This document shows, piece by piece, positions 1 to 8,635 of a stretch of 64,000 nucleotides of DNA. How positions within the stretch are numbered: the first letter of the stretch is position 1; every line of letters starts with the position of its first letter. The stretch is from Uliginosibacterium paludis (GTDB taxonomy: Bacteria > Pseudomonadota > Gammaproteobacteria > Burkholderiales > Rhodocyclaceae), in the NCBI RefSeq assembly GCF_039631355.1, contig NZ_JBDIVF010000004.1:186001-250000 (forward strand), read 5' to 3'. Made by a program: the position numbers and the translations under genes. The notes beneath the pieces are model-generated. The model made no database searches. It was not told the DNA's origin and saw nothing but the letters and a program-made list of their open reading frames with translations.

Positions 1-1
1 G

Positions 2-1963
2 GGAACGAGCTCGGTTCGCTCCTTCACGGCAGGCGCCCGTTTTGTGCTGGCGAACAGTCCGCTGGATCTGGAATCCCGCTTGCGGGGGGAAACCGGCGCA
101 GCGGACAGTGCGGCGAACTCGCGCCATTTCCTACTCACCGAAGTGCGCCATGCCGGCATCAATAACCTGCCCCGCGACCTGGATGACACCGCCCGGGTGC
201 TCGAACAGCTGATCCAGACTGCGGAAAACGGCAACACGACGGATACCGCTCCCCTCGTTCGCCAGGCGCGCAGCCGCGGCTACGCCAACCACTTCGCCGC
301 TCAGCGCGTGTACGTTCCCTGGCGCCCCGCGCTCATCGATGACACCGGCATCCGGATCAATCCCCGCCCCACTGCACTGGGTCCGCAGACGGCGATCGTT
401 GTCGGCGCGAACGGCGAAACACATCCCGGGGCGGACGGCGAAATCCATACGGATGCGCTGCACAGGATCCGTGTGCAGTTTCACTGGCAAGCAGCCAACC
501 CCGAGCGCAACGAAGCCTGCTCGATGTCGAGCGCATGGTTGCGCGTAGCGAGCCGCTACGCCGGCAAAGGTCTGGGTGCCCAGTTCGTGCCCCGCATCGG
601 TCAGGCGGTACTGGTGGGCTTTCTGGAGAACGACATCGACCGCCCGATCGTGCTGGGCAGCCTGTATGACGGCGCGGGTGAAGACGGCGTCGCCGCCACG
701 CCGGGCGGACTGGACTCGACTCAGACCTCAGCACGCAGTCCTGAGTCATCCTTCTCAAACGCGAAGGACCACGCCCCCGCACATCAGGGTAACCGCATCG
801 CTGGCGGTCACAGCCCGGCCTGGCACGGCGAGGCTTCGGCCTACGGCCCGATGCGCAACCGCGCGGCCTTGTCAGGTTTCAAGTCCGCCGAGTTCAACCA
901 GCCTCACGCAGGCTATAACCAACTGGTGTTTGACGACACCGACGGACAGCAGCGCATCCAGCTCGCCACCACACAGGCCACCACCCAGCTCAATCTCGGT
1001 CACATCATCCATCAGGCGGACAACTATCGCGGCAGCCACCGTGGCGACGGTTTTGAATTGCGCTCCGACGCTTACGGAGCGCTGCGCGCGGGCCGTGGCC
1101 TGATGCTGACGACCTGGCCGCTCAAGGCTTCGATCAACCAGGCCAGCAGCGAACCCGCGGGGGACGCGACGGCTCCGACCGCACTCCTCAAACAGGCCAG
1201 CGAACTCTTCAAGAACACCAGCCAGATCGCCGCCACGCACAAGACGGTAAAGGTTGCCGCCAGCGAAGGCGCCACCAGCTCCGGCAAGAGCACACTCAAA
1301 CCGGATCTCGCCCCCCTGCCCGCGATGCTCAAGTCCGCCAAGGGCATGGTCAGCGCCAACACTCAGCCCTCAGCACTCAGCGCTCAATCATCCGCCGGAG
1401 GCGACAGCGCGGTCCCGCACAGCGAAGACCCGCTCCTCACCCTCGCCGCGCGGGGCGGCATGGGTTTCGTCTCCGGCCAGAGCCTGCAATGGGCAAGCGG
1501 CGAAACCCTCAACTGGGCAAGCGGTCAGGACAGCAACTTCGCGCTCGCCACCAGCTTGCGCATCCACACCGGCCAGTCGCTCGGCATCCTCTCCAGCGCA
1601 CAAGGCAAGGGCCATCTCAAAGCCATCGCAGCCACCGGCCCGGTCATCGCCCAAGCCCAGGCCGACACCATGACGCTCGCATCCAAAGAGCAGCTGAAGA
1701 TGATTTCCGTCTCCGGCAAGCTGGACATGGCCTCCGCAAAGAAGATCCACCTTGCTGTAGCGGGCGGATCGGCGATCACGATTGAGGGTGGGAACATAAC
1801 GGTACAGTCTCCGGGGATGCTGACTGTGCATGCGAGTCAGAGGAGCTTTGTGGGGCCGGGAAAAGTGGAGGCAGTGTTGCCACAGTTCCCGAATAGCAGC
1901 ATCTGCATCGAGTGTTTGAAGAAAGCCATGGAATCGGGCAGCCCGCTGGCCGCCCTGACTTGA
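2..1963 (+). CDS. vgrG: VgrG, T6SS spike protein (5' end outside the window)
   Basis: The frame is open from base 2, so this is the last 653 residues of a VgrG whose start lies to the left. VgrG trimers cap the type VI secretion tube and carry effectors. Visible in order: the end of the gp27-like base (RSFTAG, about residue 7), the gp5/OB-fold part (VQFHW near 160, GFLENDIDRP near 205), the DDTDGQQRIQLATTQ segment typical of beta/gamma VgrGs near 310, a low-complexity linker (about 400-470), and a repetitive DUF2345 beta-helix (about 485-615). The tail after SFVGPG (about 617-653, with CIECLKKA) is not shared with the second copy at 6037. Only 3 bases separate it from the DUF4123 gene, so it heads a vgrG-adaptor-lipoprotein-lipase unit. 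Bases 928-1858 are duplicated at 6090-7020. Confidence 0.93.
   Translation, partial: GTSSVRSFTAGARFVLANSPLDLESRLRGETGAADSAANSRHFLLTEVRHAGINNLPRDLDDTARVLEQLIQTAENGNTTDTAPLVRQARSRGYANHFAAQRVYVPWRPALIDDTGIRINPRPTALGPQTAIVVGANGETHPGADGEIHTDALHRIRVQFHWQAANPERNEACSMSSAWLRVASRYAGKGLGAQFVPRIGQAVLVGFLENDIDRPIVLGSLYDGAGEDGVAATPGGLDSTQTSARSPESSFSNAKDHAPAHQGNRIAGGHSPAWHGEASAYGPMRNRAALSGFKSAEFNQPHAGYNQLVFDDTDGQQRIQLATTQATTQLNLGHIIHQADNYRGSHRGDGFELRSDAYGALRAGRGLMLTTWPLKASINQASSEPAGDATAPTALLKQASELFKNTSQIAATHKTVKVAASEGATSSGKSTLKPDLAPLPAMLKSAKGMVSANTQPSALSAQSSAGGDSAVPHSEDPLLTLAARGGMGFVSGQSLQWASGETLNWASGQDSNFALATSLRIHTGQSLGILSSAQGKGHLKAIAATGPVIAQAQADTMTLASKEQLKMISVSGKLDMASAKKIHLAVAGGSAITIEGGNITVQSPGMLTVHASQRSFVGPGKVEAVLPQFPNSSICIECLKKAMESGSPLAALT
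928..1858 (+). repeat. Long direct repeat, copy 1 (inside vgrG)
   Basis: Bases 928-1858 recur at 6090-7020, an offset of 5162 bases. By eye, 1091-1708 is identical to 6253-6870 (618 bases without a difference); five single-base differences lie between 928 and 1090. From 1709 on the copies diverge progressively and the last ~35 codons of each gene are unrelated. Confidence 0.93.
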
Positions 1964-1966
1964 ATC

Positions 1967-2776
1967 ATGAAAAATTCATACGCCTACGCCTTTTCTGCAC
2001 ACAGCGAACTCATCCTTTCTGAGACTGCAAACACGAGAAGCCAGCTCTATGCCTTGATCGATGCGGGACAGCTACCGGACTCCGGGAGTCTCCTGCGCCG
2101 ACATCTTGCCGGACAAGCGTCGGACGATCTGTTTGCTCACACCTGCGCAGAAGCCGCGTTAGCAGCCTCACCGCTCCTTGTTCAAATCGGACAGAAAGAA
2201 GAGCTTTCGTCACGGCAGATCGGGTTGATTGACGACGGGTGTCTCAAGAAACCCATCATCAGCTATCTGCAAACAAAGCTTTCGCTGGCAGCACTTTCAC
2301 AGCATCTGAAAACCCTGCTGCGCATCCAGACAGCCGATGCGGACTTCCTGCTACGTTACACAGACCCTCTGCTGCTGGGGCCGATCATCCAGAGGTTAAC
2401 GCCGAGCCAACGCGCGAGCTTTCTGATGGATATCGAGCACTGGTGGGTAACGGATCATCGTGGCCGACTCCAGGACATCTGCCAACAATCGATCACAGCA
2501 TCCCCTGCCCCGTTGCCGCTGACATTCAACGCCCAGCAGATCGATGCACTGCTTGAAGCCTGTGCCCCCTGCTTCATGATGGCGCAATTGCGCAACCTTG
2601 ATCGCGACTTCTCCATGCAGCTCAACCCGGCAGAACAGGCAGACTTCGTTTTTAAGGCTCTCGAAGACGCAAGCGCCCAAGGCATTGAAGACGATTCGGA
2701 ACGGGCCGAGTGGTGTCTGTCTCGCTGGTTGGAAAAGACCTCCACCGCAACACGAAAAGAAAAGACTTCAGCATGA
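1967..2776 (+). CDS. DUF4123 family T6SS effector adaptor/chaperone
   Basis: 269 residues. The pattern fits DUF4123 (Tap/TEC) adaptors, which load an effector onto its cognate VgrG: LYALIDAG (about 27-34), an LSQHLKTLLRIQ helix followed by FLLRYTDPLLLGPIIQRL (about 105-145), and LSP-like LTPSQRASF. It starts 3 bases after vgrG and its stop overlaps the next start as ATGA, so vgrG, adaptor, lipoprotein and lipase are probably one translationally coupled operon. The position between vgrG and a Tle1 lipase suggests it loads that lipase; this is inferred from context. The family call is from motif memory, not a search. Confidence 0.82.
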   Translation: MKNSYAYAFSAHSELILSETANTRSQLYALIDAGQLPDSGSLLRRHLAGQASDDLFAHTCAEAALAASPLLVQIGQKEELSSRQIGLIDDGCLKKPIISYLQTKLSLAALSQHLKTLLRIQTADADFLLRYTDPLLLGPIIQRLTPSQRASFLMDIEHWWVTDHRGRLQDICQQSITASPAPLPLTFNAQQIDALLEACAPCFMMAQLRNLDRDFSMQLNPAEQADFVFKALEDASAQGIEDDSERAEWCLSRWLEKTSTATRKEKTSA

Positions 2777-3510
2777 CACGCATTGCAGCAAATAGAGGAC
2801 GATGCCCGACCGCCGCAACCCGTGGCTCGGTCGTCCGCCTGCTCGGCATGTCCCTCTGCAGCGCGTTGATCCTCACCGCGTGCAAGCCGCCGTCCAGCGA
2901 GAGCACGAAAGAAACTGGCACCCCCGCTTACGTCGACGTCATCAACTACAACCACGACCACAACTTCGGCTACTCCGTTGTTGATCGCACGGTTTCAGAC
3001 GGGCAGACCATCAGCGGCGGAGCCGTGTGGCCGCTGGCGTCCGGCGGCTCCGTCAATTGCTGCATCCAGCTACCGGATGCGTGGCGCCCGGGCCTGAAGC
3101 TGCTGCTCACCTGGGATGACTACATCAAGCACGATCTGCAAGGCCACTTTGAACGCGAACTGGAAATCCCCGCCTACCAGAGCCCGGGCAATCTCTACGT
3201 GGTCTTCGGCCCCGACCGGCAACCCGAACTGATCGTCTCCCGCGTCGAACCCGGCCACCCGGACTGGCCCGGAAAAATCCGGCAAACGCCGTGGGAGTAC
3301 TGCGTTGCACAGCATGGGCGAAAACCTTGCAAGGCGGCATTACCAAAGAGATTTGACTCTGTAAGCGCAAAAGGTTTTTGTACATGGGCACAAGAACAAA
3401 AATCACCCGAGGCTTTAACAAATTGCTCGGCATCGATGTACCTATGCGTGAATGAATATGAAGATGAGGCGTTTTGTAAGAAAACTCTCTGGGGGGCGTA
3501 CGCGAAATGA
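2773..3510 (+). CDS. DUF3304-like lipoprotein, candidate immunity protein for the Tle1 lipase
   Basis: 245 residues from the ATG that overlaps the preceding stop (ATGA). An N-terminal hydrophobic stretch ends in a lipobox (ILTAC, about 31-35), so an envelope lipoprotein is expected. The core (YNHDHNFGYSVVD, GGAVWPLASGGSVNCCIQLP, LLLTW) matches the DUF3304 pattern with its paired cysteines. DUF3304 lipoproteins are frequent neighbours of T6SS Tle1 lipases; a self-protection role in the periplasm is inferred. The last ~60 residues are Cys-rich and encoded by visibly AT-richer DNA (about 3330-3490) than the rest, which may mark a recombined 3' end. It overlaps the lipase start as ATGA. Confidence 0.75.
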   Translation: MTRIAANRGRCPTAATRGSVVRLLGMSLCSALILTACKPPSSESTKETGTPAYVDVINYNHDHNFGYSVVDRTVSDGQTISGGAVWPLASGGSVNCCIQLPDAWRPGLKLLLTWDDYIKHDLQGHFERELEIPAYQSPGNLYVVFGPDRQPELIVSRVEPGHPDWPGKIRQTPWEYCVAQHGRKPCKAALPKRFDSVSAKGFCTWAQEQKSPEALTNCSASMYLCVNEYEDEAFCKKTLWGAYAK

Positions 3511-5882
3511 GTGCTCGATTTGCAGAAGCCTGTAGACCAGCCCCACTCACACTAACGCCGGCTGAGTACAGCATCGAAAGTTCAAATACTAAAATCGCAG
3601 TGTGCAAGAAGGATCAGCTCCTGAGCTGCCAGCGCGACGCCTATCTAGGCGTTTTCTTCGACGGCACGAACAACAACAAGTACCGCGACCTGCCCACACA
3701 CTCGGCCAGCAATGTCGCCCGCCTCTTCGAAGCCTTTATCGGCAGCCCGGCCGAGGCGGCGCCGACCTATGGCGGCAGCCCCAATCTGCCACTCAAGTCC
3801 GATGAGGTGAAGCCGGCCGACTTTCCCTTCTACCGCAAGATCTATGTCCCCGGCGTCGGGACGGCCTGCCCGGAAGTGTCCGACCCCGGTGAGAACGAGA
3901 ACAAGGTATTGCCGAACCCGGTAGCGGGCGACAAGACGCGCGGCCTGGCCTTCGCGGCCCTTGGCGAGGCGCGGATCCAGTGGGCGCTGCTGGAATTATT
4001 GAACCAGGTGCATTACATGTTCACCCGCGCGCCATTCGCGTATGTGAAAGAGCCAAACCGGCTGGCCATCGTGCAGTTGCGCGGTCAGCTCTACGAGCTT
4101 GCCAGCTTCGGCCTGATCAAGACCATGGGCTTCCCCGCCTTTCTCGCCGAGGCCAATCGCGAGCTGGCGAAAGTGCTCGCGCCCTGGCTTGCGAACAAGC
4201 CGCACACCCGCGCGCTGCGTTTGTCCGTATTCGGTTTTTCACGCGGCGCGGCAGAAGCGCGTGCCTTCACGAACATGCTGCTCAGATCCTGCGGCGAGCG
4301 GATCGGCGGCATTCCACTGCAGATCGACATGCTGGGCCTGTTCGACACCGTGGCCTCGGTCGGCGTGGCGCATGTAAGCTCAATCACCGCCGGGCATATG
4401 GCTTGGGCGGACGGGGAAAACATGGTGATCCCGGCATGCGTGCGGCGCTGCGTGCATCTGGTGTCGGCACATGAAGTGCGCATGTGCTTTCCGCTCGATT
4501 CGGTCGGCCAGAACGGCCACATTCCGGAGAACTGCAAGGAGATCGTCTACCCCGGCGTGCATTCGGATGTGGGCGGCGGCTACGGGCTGTGGGATCAGGG
4601 CCGCGTGGCCTCGGATGCCGACAAGATCTCGCAGATCACGCTCGCACAGATGTACCGCGAAGCACGCATGGCAGGGGTGCCCTTAGCCACTCCCGAAGCC
4701 ATGCCGGCCCCCACCTTTCAGCTGTTTTCCATCAGCGACCGGGTGCGCGCCTGCTTCAATGCCTACGTCGAGAAGACCCGCATCGGGCGCGTGGATCCCG
4801 CCAGCAACACCGGGGCGCTACGCACCCTCTGCCCGTCCGAAACCCAGCCGCCAGAACCGCTGGAGGCGATCATGCATCGCCATTACGGCCACTATCTCGC
4901 TTGGCGCAAATTCCGCCTGAACGACGTGCATCGGCTGCCGGGGCTGCAGGAAAGCATTCGGCTTGGCGAGCCGGCTGCCCGCCAGGATTTCTATGACATC
5001 TGGCAAGCCAATGAGCAGCTCAAGCTGGAGCTCTCGCCCGAGCATCTGGGCTGGCTCAAGCGTCAAGCCCTGCACGCCGCCAATGGCGACGATCCGGGCT
5101 TTGCGGAAACCCGCCGGATCTGGCAAACCGCCCATTTGCAGGGCGGCAGCGATCAGGCGCTGATCGATCTGTTCGATCTCTATGTTCATGACTCCCGCGC
5201 CTGGTTCAAGCTGGGCGGCGAGAGCGATGACGAATGGTTTGGCGGTGGCAAGGATGCCAAAGGCAATGTTCGCGAGAGCAAGCGCGCCAGCTATCGGGCG
5301 AATCTCGAGAGACAGCAGCGGGAACTGCAGCAGCAACTGGCCGACCCAACCAGCAATCCGCACGGCCGAGGTGCGCAGGAGGCGAGACTGCGGGACATCG
5401 ACCGCGAGCTCGCGCTCTACGAAAAACTCGGCGACACCCTGCAGGCCAGGGGCGAAAGCACTCAGGAAGGAATCGCGATAGGTGCGGGCTACTTGCGCTG
5501 GCGCACGGTGTATAGCGTGGCAGATAGTCGCCGGAACGCATGGCAGCTACGCCAATACGATATCTGCGTGCTGAACATCGAAGTTCGGCGTGCGGAACTG
5601 AAGCGAACTGAAACCGATCTCATCAGGCTGAAAACCGAACGGGACCGTCTGATCAAGACTTATCTCGACAACGTGCAGGCTCAGCGCCGTCAGCTGATCC
5701 AGACCGGTTACACCCAGTATCTGGAAGGTCTCGACAAATCGGTCGGCATCGTCATCAACTCGATTGCTCCGTCCTACAGCTCGCGAAGTAAAGAGCTGGA
5801 ACAACGAATAAACCAGCTGCGTGTCGAGCTGGCCGCCAGCTGCGAAACCCCGAGGAACTATCAGCAGATCAGCTCACCATAA
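3507..5882 (+). CDS. tle1: Tle1-type T6SS phospholipase effector (DUF2235)
   Basis: 791 residues. The N-terminal half is a DUF2235 alpha/beta hydrolase: FFDGTNNNKYRD near 50, nucleophile motif GFSRG at 243-247 (Ser245), LGLFDTVASVG (Asp280) and YPGVHSDVGGGY (His352), the Ser/Asp/His set of Tle1 lipases that attack membrane phospholipids of rival cells. After YVHDSRAWF (about 560) there is a long charged, coiled-coil-like region (about 590-640), then GYLRWRTVYSV and a second helical stretch to the end. The coiled coil is absent from the paralogue at 8636. The ATGA overlap with the lipoprotein gene couples effector and presumed immunity. No signal peptide, as expected for a T6SS cargo. Confidence 0.88.
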   Translation: MSARFAEACRPAPLTLTPAEYSIESSNTKIAVCKKDQLLSCQRDAYLGVFFDGTNNNKYRDLPTHSASNVARLFEAFIGSPAEAAPTYGGSPNLPLKSDEVKPADFPFYRKIYVPGVGTACPEVSDPGENENKVLPNPVAGDKTRGLAFAALGEARIQWALLELLNQVHYMFTRAPFAYVKEPNRLAIVQLRGQLYELASFGLIKTMGFPAFLAEANRELAKVLAPWLANKPHTRALRLSVFGFSRGAAEARAFTNMLLRSCGERIGGIPLQIDMLGLFDTVASVGVAHVSSITAGHMAWADGENMVIPACVRRCVHLVSAHEVRMCFPLDSVGQNGHIPENCKEIVYPGVHSDVGGGYGLWDQGRVASDADKISQITLAQMYREARMAGVPLATPEAMPAPTFQLFSISDRVRACFNAYVEKTRIGRVDPASNTGALRTLCPSETQPPEPLEAIMHRHYGHYLAWRKFRLNDVHRLPGLQESIRLGEPAARQDFYDIWQANEQLKLELSPEHLGWLKRQALHAANGDDPGFAETRRIWQTAHLQGGSDQALIDLFDLYVHDSRAWFKLGGESDDEWFGGGKDAKGNVRESKRASYRANLERQQRELQQQLADPTSNPHGRGAQEARLRDIDRELALYEKLGDTLQARGESTQEGIAIGAGYLRWRTVYSVADSRRNAWQLRQYDICVLNIEVRRAELKRTETDLIRLKTERDRLIKTYLDNVQAQRRQLIQTGYTQYLEGLDKSVGIVINSIAPSYSSRSKELEQRINQLRVELAASCETPRNYQQISSP

Positions 5883-6036
5883 GTGAGCGCGGTGCCCGCA
5901 GCATTACCGCAGGATATTTGCATTCACAAGTTTGGACCTTACTCATCGAATCAAGGGCCACGTGATACGAGTCTGTGACAAGGCGAGTAAGTAAGCCCGC
6001 ACCAGGCGTGCTCCTCAGAGTGATGGGTGAAATAGG

Positions 6037-7125
6037 ATGGTCCGATTGAGTTTTCATGCGCGCCCACGCTGGATTTTCAGCTATCAAGAGTTTGACGACA
6101 CCGACGGTCAGCAGCGCATCCAGCTCGCCACCACACAGGCCGCCACCCAGCTCAACCTCGGTCACATCATCCATCAGGCGGACAACTATCGCGGCAGCCA
6201 CCGTGGCGACGGTTTTGAATTGCGCACCGACGCTTACGGAGCGCTGCGCGCAGGCCGTGGCCTGATGCTGACGACCTGGCCGCTCAAGGCTTCGATCAAC
6301 CAGGCCAGCAGCGAACCCGCGGGGGACGCGACGGCTCCGACCGCACTCCTCAAACAGGCCAGCGAACTCTTCAAGAACACCAGCCAGATCGCCGCCACGC
6401 ACAAGACGGTAAAGGTTGCCGCCAGCGAAGGCGCCACCAGCTCCGGCAAGAGCACACTCAAACCGGATCTCGCCCCCCTGCCCGCGATGCTCAAGTCCGC
6501 CAAGGGCATGGTCAGCGCCAACACTCAGCCCTCAGCACTCAGCGCTCAATCATCCGCCGGAGGCGACAGCGCGGTCCCGCACAGCGAAGACCCGCTCCTC
6601 ACCCTCGCCGCGCGGGGCGGCATGGGTTTCGTCTCCGGCCAGAGCCTGCAATGGGCAAGCGGCGAAACCCTCAACTGGGCAAGCGGTCAGGACAGCAACT
6701 TCGCGCTCGCCACCAGCTTGCGCATCCACACCGGCCAGTCGCTCGGCATCCTCTCCAGCGCACAAGGCAAGGGCCATCTCAAAGCCATCGCAGCCACCGG
6801 CCCGGTCATCGCCCAAGCCCAGGCCGACACCATGACGCTCGCATCCAAAGAGCAGCTGAAGATGATTTCCATCTCCGGCAAGCTCGATATGGCCTCGCCG
6901 AAGAAGATTCACCTCGCAGTGGCGGGTGGATCGGCGATCACGATTGAGGGTGGGAACATCACCGTGCAGTGCCCGGGGGTGCTGACGGTGCATGCTAGTC
7001 AGAGAAGCTTTGGGGGGCCTGCGCAAGCCAGCCTTCCGCTCCCCATATGGACCCAGGGCGACCTGACACTGCCTTGTGCTCAAGCTGCTGCCGCGCGCAA
7101 TGCGGCATTCATCAAACTGGGCTGA
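6037..7125 (+). CDS. Orphan C-terminal VgrG module (DUF2345), lacks the spike base
   Basis: 362 residues, of which residue 19 onward copies the C-terminal part of the VgrG at the left edge: the DDTDGQQRIQ segment, linker and DUF2345 beta-helix, then a private tail (after SFGGPA) unlike copy 1. The gp27/gp5-like N-terminal half needed to form a spike is absent. The first 18 codons come from unrelated DNA and no convincing ribosome-binding site precedes the ATG, so it may not be made as a protein. It leads into its own DUF4123, lipoprotein and Tle1 genes. The best reading is a displaced 3' vgrG cassette that becomes functional only by recombining with a full vgrG, or a decaying remnant. Confidence 0.85.
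   Translation: MVRLSFHARPRWIFSYQEFDDTDGQQRIQLATTQAATQLNLGHIIHQADNYRGSHRGDGFELRTDAYGALRAGRGLMLTTWPLKASINQASSEPAGDATAPTALLKQASELFKNTSQIAATHKTVKVAASEGATSSGKSTLKPDLAPLPAMLKSAKGMVSANTQPSALSAQSSAGGDSAVPHSEDPLLTLAARGGMGFVSGQSLQWASGETLNWASGQDSNFALATSLRIHTGQSLGILSSAQGKGHLKAIAATGPVIAQAQADTMTLASKEQLKMISISGKLDMASPKKIHLAVAGGSAITIEGGNITVQCPGVLTVHASQRSFGGPAQASLPLPIWTQGDLTLPCAQAAAARNAAFIKLG
6090..7020 (+). repeat. Long direct repeat, copy 2 (orphan vgrG module)
   Basis: Second copy of the vgrG 3' segment found at 928-1858. Identity is perfect over 6253-6870 by reading the two copies side by side. The left edge of homology is abrupt at 6090; upstream sequence 5883-6089 resembles neither vgrG nor anything I recognise. 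Confidence 0.93.
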
Positions 7126-7129
7126 AACC

Positions 7130-8074
7130 ATGAGGCCAAACAGTCTTGTTCAAATTCAAAATCCTGCAGAATTCCGCAACGCGCTGACTCACATCCGAAT
7201 GCGCCTGCAATCCCGGGGTGAGCAAACCAAGCTGCGCCAGTTCGTGTTGCTAGATTTCAAGCATGCAAAGGAATCGACCTCGCTCGGGGCACTCCCCCCT
7301 TCGTCACTAGGCCAAGAACCCGCCGGGGTGAATCTCTACGGGGACTTGCCCGAATCAGAGCTGGCACGCAATGGGCCACGATTGATTGAAATCCCCGACA
7401 ACGAAGCAGCAATCGAAGCAATATGCGCACACGCAATCAACGACGAGTCGGCAAGCTTCATTCTGGCTGGCTGCACACTTGATATGCTGGCAACGCACTT
7501 GCAGGCTCTGCGTGAAGTCATGCTTCCCGATGGTGGCGCAGCCTTGTTCCGCTTTCAGGATGTACATGTCACTTCAGCACTCTGGCCTCTTCTTGATACG
7601 CGTCGTGCAAATCGGGTCCTGGGACCCGCCATGGGTTGGCTGGTACGCGACGCTTGCGGTGAGCTCATCTGCCTAGAACACCCTGTCGGCTCAACGCGCC
7701 AGACCACTAACAAGACTTTCTCCATCGATCGCAACATGCTCGCCGCGCTAAATGAAGCATTGCTACCGTGGACGGTGGCTGAGCAGATAGATGAAATCGA
7801 CAGTAGCCTGCTGCATGGGCTCCGAGCCTGCGGTCGGCGAACTTTGGTCAGGGAGCGCCTTGCGCGCGGCCGCGGCCAAGGGCTCAGCCAGACCGATGAT
7901 CTCGCGCTCTATTGCGCGCTAAGCCTGCAGTTGCCTGACGGCTTCGAAAAGATTGAGCCCTTCGCCAAAGCGCTGGCCGCCACACGCGCAGGTTCGCGCC
8001 GGTTCGGCGAGTACCTCGACAAGATCCCCGCTGAACAATGGGATGTCACGGACAAGCTGCTGAATACACTTTGA
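7130..8074 (+). CDS. DUF4123-like T6SS adaptor, second unit
   Basis: 314 residues from the ATG 4 bases after the orphan vgrG stop. The N-terminal half matches the DUF4123 layout: FILAGCTLDMLATHLQALRE, then DGGAALFRFQDVHVTSALWPLL (about 140-165), followed by a C-terminal helical half. It is only distantly like the adaptor at 1967 although both sit in the same slot, so the two adaptors probably serve different VgrG tails and lipases. It ends 28 bases before the next start. Role inferred from family and position. Confidence 0.75.
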   Translation: MRPNSLVQIQNPAEFRNALTHIRMRLQSRGEQTKLRQFVLLDFKHAKESTSLGALPPSSLGQEPAGVNLYGDLPESELARNGPRLIEIPDNEAAIEAICAHAINDESASFILAGCTLDMLATHLQALREVMLPDGGAALFRFQDVHVTSALWPLLDTRRANRVLGPAMGWLVRDACGELICLEHPVGSTRQTTNKTFSIDRNMLAALNEALLPWTVAEQIDEIDSSLLHGLRACGRRTLVRERLARGRGQGLSQTDDLALYCALSLQLPDGFEKIEPFAKALAATRAGSRRFGEYLDKIPAEQWDVTDKLLNTL

Positions 8075-8102
8075 CAGAACGATGCAAACAAGGAAGCCAG
8101 GA

Positions 8103-8633
8103 ATGTCATTTGCAACTTTTCCCTTACGCGTGCCCCGCAACGCCTTGCTCACGCTGATTGCATGGCTAGTAGTGGGATGTGCGCACGCAGACCCGAAAAT
8201 GATCGGCGGCATGACCGGTGTGGTGTACAACTACTCGCAGGAAACTTTTGTACTGGTGAAACTGAATGGAAAAACCGTTGGAACCGGGACAGACCGAGTT
8301 AAGGTCGGAGACGTTACAGGCGGAGGCGGAATGTGTTGTATCGCAATGCCATTGGGCGCGACTAGGTCAGAAGTAACGCTAACAACAGCAAAAGGCGAAG
8401 TCGCGATAGTCAATGCAACGGTAGAGAAATGGTGGCCCGATCTGGCCTCTAGCGCCATCCTCCACATCCTGCCCGGCAGGAGGGTCGTGGTTTCGATAGG
8501 CCCGATGACCTGGCCGCGCAAAGATCTGCTCGACGCGCGTATTGCCGAACTCCAGCTCAAACGCGAAGTCGAAGATGGGCCAGAAAATATCTGGACATTG
8601 AGCCCACTGGAGCGTGCGGACGGAGTGAAGTGA
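8103..8633 (+). CDS. DUF3304-like lipoprotein, candidate immunity protein of the second unit
   Basis: 176 residues from the ATG at 8103, chosen because AGGA at 8091-8094 gives 8-base spacing; an upstream in-frame ATG at 8082 lacks one. A hydrophobic leader ends in LVVGC, a lipobox. The core (GVVYNYSQETFVLVKLNG, GGGGMCCIAMPLG) parallels the lipoprotein at 2773, including the double cysteine. It sits in the same slot, upstream of and overlapping or abutting the lipase gene, so an immunity role against that lipase is inferred. It lacks the Cys-rich extension of the first paralogue. Confidence 0.7.
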   Translation: MSFATFPLRVPRNALLTLIAWLVVGCAHADPKMIGGMTGVVYNYSQETFVLVKLNGKTVGTGTDRVKVGDVTGGGGMCCIAMPLGATRSEVTLTTAKGEVAIVNATVEKWWPDLASSAILHILPGRRVVVSIGPMTWPRKDLLDARIAELQLKREVEDGPENIWTLSPLERADGVK

Positions 8634-8635
8634 TC

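Noticed and set aside
1362..1386. CTCAGC-type short repeats in the vgrG linker
   Set aside because: Only three to four imperfect copies, encoding a Ser/Ala linker; not a CRISPR or phase-variable tract.
5883..6036. tRNA or small RNA in the junction before the orphan vgrG
   Set aside because: No cloverleaf arms and no terminator were visible.
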